From assembly GCF_001641265.1 (NCBI RefSeq), contig NW_020167534.1:434001-498000 (forward strand): a stretch of 64,000 nt of DNA, in the 5' to 3' direction. The notes beneath the pieces were generated by a model. It saw only the letters and a program-made list of their open reading frames with translations, did no database searches and was not told the origin of the DNA. The position numbers and the translations under genes are program-made. Below, one piece after another: positions 56,901 to 64,000 of the stretch. This DNA is from Pseudogymnoascus destructans. Its lineage: Eukaryota; Ascomycota; Leotiomycetes; Thelebolales; Thelebolaceae. Every line of letters begins with the position of its first letter. Position 1 is the stretch's first letter.

Positions 56901-58064
56901 GGCTCATTTTTGATGTATTCAAGAACCCATTGTCCATGAAGCATTGGAGTGTTGCAGAACGGTTGATCTCCGTACGTAAGTCCTTGTGCAATTCCAATGA
57001 ACTCCCTTTTGGATGAATCATCTAAGAGAAGCGACTGAAGTGTGGAAGGATGAAACGAGAGCTGTATCTGTAAGGGTGATAGTCCGTAGAGACTTCTTAT
57101 CCTCCCCGTTTTGGACTGTAATATCTACAGACCCAAATGCTTCAATCTTCACCCTTTGGTCTCCAGCTAAGAGGTAGCTATTATCTTGACATTCTTGGAT
57201 ATTGTAGAACCTCGTACGGTCGTTGCAGACGTGAATTGTAGCTCCAGAGTCGAGAATTATGCTTTTAGAGAGCTCATAGGCTGAGGTTTTCAGCTTTAGT
57301 CCTTGGGAGACTTGGAAGACTGTAGTGAAAGACATAGGTGGATCTGTATTCGTACGGGATTGTACTCCATTCGGGTTGTTGAAATTGTTCTGTTCTTCTG
57401 CCTTTTGGATAACGTACTGGAATCCTGGTTTGTCACTTATATAGGCCTCTACTTTAGCTTCAATCTCTTTATTTGGGCGCCATTGCCTCGTACGCTTTGA
57501 CTTCATCACATAGAGGCAGTCCCGCCACTTGTGTGTTGTTCCGCAAGGGCAGTCTAGTCGAGCCTGATTTTTCTGTTTTCTGCCTCTCTGACCTTGCTGA
57601 CCTTGTTGTAGGTTGTTCGTACGGCCTTGGAGCGTTGGCTGTAGGTCGCTATTGTCATCCTCTTGTAGTGCGAAAACTCCATGTTCCCCCCTAGGTTTCT
57701 GGGTGAATCTCTCTTGCCTACGGTTGGTTCTATACTGTCGTAGGACCTCCTCAAATTCGTACGACTTTGTCTGCTTCTCTAGCTTGTGTTTCCATGGTCC
57801 TCGGAATTCGCAAGGTCCTATTGCATCAAGGAAGGTATAGATAGCGTCGTGAGGGTCGATAACCTCTGTTGCCTGTAGCGTACGGCCTTGAGTGTATAGA
57901 TTCTCCCAGTTTAGGAGCCAGTCTTCAAGGTCCTTGCCTCTTTGCATTTTCGCAGCCTTTTGCCATTCTAGTCTCCATTCTCCGATTCTAGCTCTTTGAG
58001 TAGGTGCGAACCGGTCTCGTAGCTTTCTAAGCATATCGTACGGAGTATCGCAATTGTAGGTATA
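53969..58064 (-). pseudogene. Copia gag-pol, truncated at the 5' side, one stop and one frameshift
   Basis: Reading leftwards from 58064: gag core (CTPYDMLRKLRDRF..), zinc-knuckle-like CPCGTTHKWRDC, and protease ILDSGATIHVCND. A frame change follows near 57050 (between SSFHTS and LQSLLLDD). Integrase has the H/C finger WHNRMGHLN..CEVC, Asp in LDLIQMPE and FHLDGEAS, and Glu in NPNGGIERSG. A TGA at 55480-55478 sits in THPH*IGFQAAAAKE, in frame with what follows. Reverse transcriptase has FYVDDICIL and LYGLRRSPLLWFQD, and RNase H ends at 53969. Copia polyproteins are normally one ORF, so both breaks are mutations. Confidence 0.9.
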
Positions 58065-58538
58065 TGTTACGACGGAACAAGAAGGCTGGCCAACTACAGG
58101 ACAGGAAGGAGGGAGGTCGCATGAGACCGGCCCTGGTACCTGGAGGGGCAGCGGGGAATAGTAGTTCCGAAAGTATCATGTGACGGACTCGCAGGATGAT
58201 GAGAAGAGTCCTAAGAGTCCAGGACTCCGAGGACTCGAGTGAGTTCCCAGGAGTCCACTAGGCACGTGATGGACTCGCAGGATGATGAGAAGAGTCCTAA
58301 GAGTCCAGGACTCCGAGGACTCGAGTGAGTTCCCAAGAGTCCACTAGGCACGACGCCACTATATAAGTAGATAGTATTTCCTTAGATAGGAGCTTCGTGC
58401 TCAACTCAATACAGTATTTGTTATATACTAGTAACGTGTTACTTGAAGCCTTTGTGTCTGATCCCCTGCCTCCTCTGATAAGTAAACCTTTACGCAAGAG
58501 AACCTCTGTGTCTTCTATCGTTAGAAGTCAGCGTTACA
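58065..58538 (+). repeat. gypsy-2 5' LTR (474 bp)
   Basis: Begins TGTTACG and ends CGTTACA, the same termini as the solo LTR. The upstream part contains an 86-bp tandem duplication. CTATATAAG at about 58361 is the likely promoter TATA. No TGG-type primer binding site is obvious directly after it. Confidence 0.9.
58180..58351 (+). repeat. 86-bp tandem duplication in the gypsy-2 LTR upstream region
   Basis: Copies 58180-58265 and 58266-58351 differ at a few bases only (for example GTGACGG against GTGATGG). They lie just upstream of the TATA box, where enhancers sit. The motif GAGTCC/GGACTC recurs in both orientations. Confidence 0.92.
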
Positions 58539-58584
58539 CTTTGAGCACCACTTCTACGAGGTACCGGCTTACACACAAAGCAAC

Positions 58585-60522
58585 ATGTCTGTCGTCAGTT
58601 CGAAGGGGAAAACCCCCACCACGCCAACTTCGTCTCAGAAGTCTAAGCCTGAGAATGAAGAGATGCCTGACGCACCCGCCGTCAACGAACTCAAGGAAAC
58701 TCTACGCGTCAAGTTGCCCGACACTTACTCCGGCAACCGAAAGGAACTTGAGGTGTTTTTGCTACAAGTCGAACTGTACCAGCACTTCAATGACGAGAAG
58801 TTTCCCACCCAGGAGAGCTATGCCCTGTGGACTGCGTCCTACCTTAGGGGGGAAGCCCTGCGATGGATCGAACCATTCCTCAAGGACTATTTCAAATATG
58901 AAAGTACCAATGGAAGCATGACAACTACGCAGACTATGTTTGGCAGCTGGAATGGATTCTGTAAGGAAATCCGACGCATGTTCGGAGACATCGATGAGAT
59001 TAAGACCGCAGAAGACCATCTGTTTGCACTTAAGCAGACTGGCAGCGCCCTCACATACTCCACAGAATTCCAGAGATACGGCAATCAGACAGGATGGGAC
59101 GCCAGCGCACTCATCAGCCACTACCGACGTGGGCTGAAGAGCCATATACGTATGGAACTTGCCCGTTTGGAACAACAACCAACGGACATGGTAGCGCTAA
59201 TCGAACATACGGTCCGAATCGACAATCGACTATACGAATTCCAGAAGGAACGTCGGACCTATGACAAGCCCAAGAAAAGTTACCCCTACCGGGGAAACGA
59301 GGGCAGACGACGGGATCAACACCCGCGAGACAACCGTTGGTCGGACCCAATGGAACTCGATGCCACGTTCAAACCTGGACGACCCCGTGACCCTAAGAAA
59401 GACAGACAATTCAAGGAACGACTCTGTTTTAACTGCGACAAGCCAGGCCACATGGCCCGAGACTGCAGACAGCCAAAGAAAGGGAACGGCGGACGCAAAG
59501 TCGGCAAACAACTCAATGCCACCTGGACAGGACAGTTGAACGCAACGTTTGTGAGCAAACAGGACTGGGGAATAAACGGCGAAAGCACCCCAGAAGACGA
59601 GAGCTCAGATGAAGGGTCGGAGGCGGAATCGTTCACCGTCTCGGAACAGGAGACCTTCGATGAACTCGCACCTACGGAACCAATGAGTCCACGGTGCAAG
59701 AACGTAGTAAGATGCATGGCAAAACACGCCCACGCGAAGATTAGGGCCGAACGAGACAAGCCCAATGGCCAGAGGAAAATCCCCATGCTTAAAGACCTCT
59801 ACGGGAACCTGTTACAGGAACTTCCGTTAAAGTGCAAGGTAGACGACTGCAAGGATGACCTCTGGAGATACTACGACCAACTAACGAATACCCGCAGGCT
59901 GCTTGGCACGTCCCAAGACGTAGCTAAGTTGGAAGCCCAAGAAGCGGAAGAACTGGAGAAGGATGTCGAGCATATGGCTAAACTGAAGTATATGAAAAGC
60001 GTCGAACTTTACTACCAGGACCGCAGGAGAGCCCTGAAGAAGTACGACGAGAAAGCCAGAGATATGCTCCGACGGGAAAATGCGAGACCCACTCCACGCA
60101 TCGAAAGGAGAGCCATGGAGCAACCAGACATGTTCTCCACGCCTCCGAGGGAAGATAGTGCATGGGTGAGAGGACAGCGGGAACTATCAACGACAGACGC
60201 AACAGAGACTGATCATCCCTGGCACGCGTATGTCTACTGGGAGTATTGCAGCGAAGATGACTGCAAGCTCCACTGGAAAAAGAAACACCAGAATCAGTTG
60301 TTTCCCCGATCCTCGCCCAGGATACACTTCAGAGACGCAGAGCAAGTTCACGCCCTCAGGCGAAGCCAGTCTGAAGGGGACTTGCCTATCAAAAGCGAAC
60401 AGGTATACGAGAAATACCCACATCTGCTAGACGAAGCAGAAGAGCGAGGGAAACGATCTCCCCAAGGACCACCATTGGAAGCGGATGAATACTATCCTTC
60501 CTCGGACGAGTCAAAAAACTAG
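58585..60522 (+). CDS. gypsy-2 Gag polyprotein
   Basis: 645 aa starting MSVVSSKGKTPTTPTS, 46 bp after the LTR. Residues about 40-215 are a retrotransposon-type capsid domain (LPDTYSGNRKELEVFLLQVELY .. YLRGEALRWIEPFL). A zinc knuckle CFNCDKPGHMARDC lies near residue 280. After it comes an unusually long C-terminal extension (about 340 residues) with an acidic stretch, a Lys/Glu-rich helical segment and Cys/His pairs. It ends SKN at TAG, within the frameshift signal. It assembles the virus-like particle. The extension has no recognised function. Confidence 0.93.
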   Translation: MSVVSSKGKTPTTPTSSQKSKPENEEMPDAPAVNELKETLRVKLPDTYSGNRKELEVFLLQVELYQHFNDEKFPTQESYALWTASYLRGEALRWIEPFLKDYFKYESTNGSMTTTQTMFGSWNGFCKEIRRMFGDIDEIKTAEDHLFALKQTGSALTYSTEFQRYGNQTGWDASALISHYRRGLKSHIRMELARLEQQPTDMVALIEHTVRIDNRLYEFQKERRTYDKPKKSYPYRGNEGRRRDQHPRDNRWSDPMELDATFKPGRPRDPKKDRQFKERLCFNCDKPGHMARDCRQPKKGNGGRKVGKQLNATWTGQLNATFVSKQDWGINGESTPEDESSDEGSEAESFTVSEQETFDELAPTEPMSPRCKNVVRCMAKHAHAKIRAERDKPNGQRKIPMLKDLYGNLLQELPLKCKVDDCKDDLWRYYDQLTNTRRLLGTSQDVAKLEAQEAEELEKDVEHMAKLKYMKSVELYYQDRRRALKKYDEKARDMLRRENARPTPRIERRAMEQPDMFSTPPREDSAWVRGQRELSTTDATETDHPWHAYVYWEYCSEDDCKLHWKKKHQNQLFPRSSPRIHFRDAEQVHALRRSQSEGDLPIKSEQVYEKYPHLLDEAEERGKRSPQGPPLEADEYYPSSDESKN

Positions 60523-60550
60523 GAGCCCTCGACGGTAGGCCACCGGCGAG
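60513..60550 (+). promoter_or_regulatory. Probable -1 ribosomal frameshift site, gypsy-2
   Basis: Gag reads TCA AAA AAC TAG; the slippery A-AAA-AAC is 60513-60519. After 8 nt follows a stem: CTCG (60528-60531) with CGAG (60547-60550), an A/G mismatch, then CGGT with ACCG around the 5-nt loop AGGCC. The -1 frame is open into pol. Confidence 0.85.
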
Positions 60551-63500
60551 CGACATGAAGAGGCCTAGTACAGACCAGCTATGCGCCACGACGGGCAGCA
60601 TGCAACTATATGTGGTCGCTAAGATACAACAGCGACACCTCCGAGCAATGATTGACTCAGGAGCGACGGGCAACTTTATGACAAAGAAAGTAGCAGACAC
60701 GCAAGGTTTCAAGACGCAATTGAAAACCGAACCATACCCGTTAATGGTCGTAGATGGAGAGCCCATCTCGACTAATGAAGGAATGGTGACCCACGAAACG
60801 GTCCCATTGGAAATGGTCATGCTACACGGGCACAAGGAAACGATTCAGTTTGACATCGTGCACATGGACAACCATGCGTGCATCCTTGGTATGCCATGGC
60901 TCAAGAAACACAACCCCCAGATCGACTGGTGGAACGAGAAAGTTGTGATGAGCCAGTGCGCGTGTGAACAACGGACGGACACGCGACAACGGGAGAAACC
61001 CTCCCAGGGCCGGAAGGAGTTATGTGCAACCTCCGAGCTCGATGACCTAGCCCAGGCATCCTCACCGATGAGTATACCGGTGGAGTACAAGGAATACGAG
61101 CAATTATTCCAGGAAGGCCCTAAGAATGAGGCGCTTCCTAAGCACCAACCATGGGATCACGAGATACCTTTGGAGAAAGACAAGAGTCCACCGTTCGGAC
61201 CAATATATCAGCTATCGGAAAAGGAGCTGAAGGTACTTAAGGAGTACATCGATGATAACCTAGCGAAAGGATTCATCAGACCATCCACATCACCAGCAGG
61301 AAGTCCGGTGCTTTTCGTACCAAAGAAAGACGGCTCCCTACGGTTATGTGTGGACTATCGAGCGTTGAACAACATCACAATCAAGGACAGGTATGCCCTG
61401 CCGTTAATCAACGAACTACACGATAGATTTCAAGGAGCAAAGATCTTCAGTAAGCTAGATCTGCGAGGAGCATACAACCTGATCCGAATCAAGGCTGGGG
61501 AAGAGTGGAAAACAGCATTCCGCACCCGCTATGGCCTATTCGAGTATCAAGTCATGCCCTTTGGGCTAACAAACGCACCCGCATCTATGCAACGACTGAT
61601 GAATGATGCTTTGCACGAATACTTAGACATCTTTACCATTGTCTACCTAGACGACGTCCTGGTGTATTCAGCAACCAAGGAGGAGCATGTCAAGCATGTC
61701 AAACTCGTCCTGAAGAAACTAAAGGAGTACAGCTTACTCCTCAAACCAGAGAAGTGCGAGTTCCATAAAAACCAAGTCGAATTCTTGGGTTACATTATTG
61801 GAACGCACGGCATCAAGATGGACCAAGCAAAAGTAACGGCAGTGTTGGAATGGCCAACACCGACCACGGTCAAGGAAGTGCAAGCCTTCCTAGGCTTCGC
61901 CAACTTCTACCGAAGATTCATCTCGGGATATTCCAAGGTAGCTCAACCACTCACGGAGCTTACCAGAAAGGATCTCGAATTCAAATGGACGGACAAGGCA
62001 GAGGCTGCTTTCCAGGAACTTAAGACGAAGTTCACGGAAGCACCTATCCTTGCTACATTTGACCCTGCAAAGAAGATCATCCTCGAAACGGACTCTTCTG
62101 ACTTCGCAATTGGAGCATGTCTGAATCAACCAGACGAGAACGGTAAGTTCAAACCAATCGCGTACTACTCTAGGAAACTGTCACCCGCGGAACTTAATTA
62201 CGACATCCACGACAAGGAGCTACTGGCTATTGTCGTTGCCTTTGAGCAGTGGCGAGTATATCTTGAGGGATCCACCTACCCTGTGCAGGTATGGACGGAT
62301 CACAAGAACCTCATATACTTCACCACGACCAAGGTTTTAAACCGCAGACAAGTCCGCTGGGCAGAAACCCTCGCAGCCTACAACTTCACGATAACCTATC
62401 GCAAGGGCTCTGAGAATGCAAGAGCAGATGCTCTCAGCAGACGGACCGACTACGCCGGCCCAAAGGAAGAAAGACCTAGAGCAATTCTGAAGAAAACAGA
62501 TGCAGGAATACAGTACAACGAGTTACTAGCGACGATCTCAGTCATCGAAGATACAGAACTCGAGGAAAGACTCAAGAAAGCTTACGCAACAGACGAATGC
62601 GCCAAGCGAGTCTTGTCCAAAGTCGAAGGCGACTTCACCATCGACGAACAAGGATTGATTCGATACAAAGGGTTAGTGTATGTCCCAAGTCAAATGAGAC
62701 GCCCGCTGGTGCAAGAACAACACTCGTTACCAGCACACGGTCATCAGGGAGTAACACGAACCTTCGAACGAATCACCCGACACTACTACTTCCCAGGTAT
62801 GAGGAAGCAGGTAGAGACAGTGGTAAGAGAGTGCGACATTTGCAGCAAGTCAAAATCCAATAGGCATCTGCCATACGGACAACTCAAGTCGACACCAGTA
62901 CCAAAAGGAGCGTGGAAATCAATAGCTTTGGACTTCATCGTCAAGCTTCCACCCTCCAAGGACCCGTTAACAGGAATAGAATACGACTCTATCCTCGTCA
63001 TCACGGAAAGACTCACGAAATATGGGAAGTTTATACCATATCTAGAAGCTAGCGACGCCGAGGCGCTCGCATATACCTTCATTCGAGTCATATTAGCCGA
63101 TCATGGGATGCCAGAAGAAATCATCTCAGATAGAGACAAGCTCTTTACTTCGAAATTCTGGAAATCATTGATGGCGCTACTGGGAACAAATCATAAGCTA
63201 TCAACAGCTTTTCATCCCCAGACAGACGGCCAAACAGAAAGATTAAATCAGACCCTTGAACAGTACCTGCGAAGCTATGTCAATCATCAACAGGACAACT
63301 GGGTTCAGATCTTACCCATCGCACAGTTTGCATATAACAGCGCGATGACAGAAGCAACGAAAGTCTCACCGTTCTTTGCCAATTATGGCTACCAGCCAGA
63401 AGCATATAGGCAACCAAGACCGGATGAATCACGAGCTGAACAAGCCCTGATCGTGGTGGAACAACTGAAATCGTTCCACGAACAACTTGCGACGGACATC

Positions 63501-64000
63501 CAATTCTTAAATGAACGATCCGCCGCATACGCAAACAAGAAGCGCAGTATGGAACCTGCCTTCAAGGAGGGGGATAAAGTATACCTACTCCGGAAACATA
63601 TCAAAACGAAACGACCAAGCACAAAGTTGGACTTCAAGAAATTGGGACCATTCAAAATATTGAACAAAGTCAGCTCAGTTAATTACAGACTGCAGCTACC
63701 CAGGAAGTCTAGACTACACCCGGTATTTCATGTCTCACTACTGGAACCAGCAAGAGGAAATACCCCAATTGCGACCGACACCGAACTCCAACCCGAGAAT
63801 GAGATAATCGAATATGAGGTCGAAGCGATCCTAGACAGAAGGTTAGTAGGACGTCGAGAAGAGTTTTTGATAAAATGGGAAAATTACGAACCTACGGATA
63901 ATTCGTGGGAACCAACAAGGAACATCAGCAAAGAACTGCTGGAGGAATATCGACGCCGCCATCCGCCAGCCATTGATCCCAAGATGCAGGGGAGTAGGCC
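60519..64000 (+). CDS. gypsy-2 Pol polyprotein (protease, RT, RNase H, integrase, chromodomain), 3' end outside
   Basis: The -1 frame relative to gag is open from 60519 to the window edge without a stop; the first ATG is 60555. Domains in order: protease IDSGATGNFM; reverse transcriptase (FVPKKDGSLRLCVDYRALN, YLDDVLVYS near 61649); RNase H (LETDSSDFAIGACL); integrase with H/C finger (HSLPAHGHQGVTRTF .. CDICSKSK), catalytic Asp in LDFIVK and SDRDK and Glu in TERLNQTLEQYLR; HPVFHVSLLEP; and a chromodomain (YEVEAILDRRLVGRREEFLIKW .. SWEPTRNI). The chromodomain marks a chromovirus that probably targets methylated-histone chromatin. Likely made as a Gag-Pol fusion by frameshifting. No defect seen. 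Confidence 0.95.

Larger units (their letters stand above)
52805..58042. repeat. Phased CGTACG palindrome array across copia (33 exact sites)
   Basis: Exact sites start at 52805, 52962, 53221, 53382, 53515, 53680, 53820, 53939, 54067, 54189, 54427, 54587, 54745, 54884, 55131, 55261, 55532, 55641, 55771, 55900, 56170, 56463, 56587, 56713, 56842, 56971, 57213, 57351, 57489, 57618, 57758, 57879 and 58037. TGTACG (55002, 55392) and CGTTCG (56329) fill three of the double-length gaps. Intervals are 109-165 bp or about twice that, never shorter. Inside gag-pol the sites fall in all three frames (8 Arg-Thr, 13 x-Tyr-x, 4 x-Val-Arg). Confidence 0.95.
52563..58064 (-). mobile_element. Ty1/copia LTR retrotransposon, 5' part removed by the gypsy-2 insertion
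   Basis: The element runs right to left: truncated gag, protease, integrase, reverse transcriptase-RNase H, spacer, an antisense gene, polypurine tract, 3' LTR. Gag reading continues right up to 58064, where the gypsy-2 LTR begins, so the rest of gag and the 5' LTR should be found beyond gypsy-2. It carries the phased CGTACG motif along its whole internal length. Confidence 0.92.
58065..64000 (+). mobile_element. gypsy-2: intact-looking chromodomain gypsy retrotransposon, right end outside the window
   Basis: 5' LTR, gag, -1 frameshift site and pol ending in a chromodomain, all free of stops and shifts across almost 6 kb. It is inserted in copia gag; the five bases before it (GTATA, 58060-58064) should recur after its 3' LTR. 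The solo LTR at 37736 shows a relative was inserted elsewhere in the region. Confidence 0.95.

Noticed and set aside
57018..57060. Programmed frameshift between copia protease and integrase
   Set aside because: No slippery heptamer is visible and copia elements use a single ORF; a 1-nt indel is simpler.
52820..58042. CGTACG explained by codon usage or a repeated peptide
   Set aside because: The sites fall in all three frames, in antisense coding, intron and non-coding DNA, so no peptide or codon bias explains them.
46202..64000. gypsy-1 and gypsy-2 as one element with two copies
   Set aside because: LTR ends (TGTCA versus TGTTACG), gag and pol sequences differ clearly, and only gypsy-2 shows a chromodomain.

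Overview
The window is nuclear DNA of a filamentous ascomycete (Pezizomycotina; a leotiomycete-like fungus is possible, but the sequence alone does not settle the class). The signs are short GT-AG introns (44-218 bp) with CTAAC-like branch sites, a WSC-domain copper radical oxidase, a fungal GT2 glycosyltransferase, pogo/Fot1-type DNA transposons and chromovirus LTR elements.

Layout. Positions 1-33,600 are a gene-bearing half with eight genes: a partial PF12044-type metallopeptidase (-), a Whi5/Nrm1-like G1/S repressor (+), a large Sec7-PH ARF exchange factor (-), a GT2 polysaccharide synthase-like membrane enzyme (-), a secreted four-WSC glyoxal oxidase (+), a ferric-reductase-type flavocytochrome (+), dihydroorotase (-) and a mitochondrial LETM1-like protein (+). 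Exon structures were resolved for all of them. Between the genes lie more than a dozen unrelated minisatellites, a small TA-flanked MITE and a 6-kb gene-free stretch (about 18.7-24.6 kb) with a perfect 23-bp hairpin.

Positions 33,600-46,200 are a graveyard and landing zone. They hold a pogo-type remnant, a decayed JmjC-like locus, a solo LTR with a 5-bp target duplication 26 bp upstream of a decayed GH18 chitinase, a decayed short-chain dehydrogenase, and two complete pogo-like transposons with intact transposases and TA duplications.

Positions 46,200-64,000 are a three-level nest of LTR retrotransposons. An old gypsy element (gypsy-1, +) has its 3' LTR interrupted by a copia element (-) with a very short 91-bp LTR. 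The copia gag is in turn interrupted by an apparently intact chromodomain gypsy (gypsy-2, +) that runs off the right edge. Decay follows the nesting order: gypsy-1 and copia carry stops and frameshifts, whereas gypsy-2 has none in the part seen.

The strongest unexplained signals are these. (1) The palindrome CGTACG occurs 33 times in 5.2 kb of the copia element, at roughly 130-bp spacing, regardless of reading frame, strand or coding status. (2) Both gypsy elements carry an A-AAA-AAC slippery heptamer directly before the gag TAG, followed after 7-8 nt by a two-part stem with a 5-nt loop, and pol lies in the -1 frame. (3) gypsy-1 and copia each carry an intron-containing gene for a cysteine-rich (DUF3716-like) protein on the antisense strand next to the 3' LTR. 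(4) Many nonsense codons are TGA where CGA is expected, and internal repeats demonstrate this directly in one locus.
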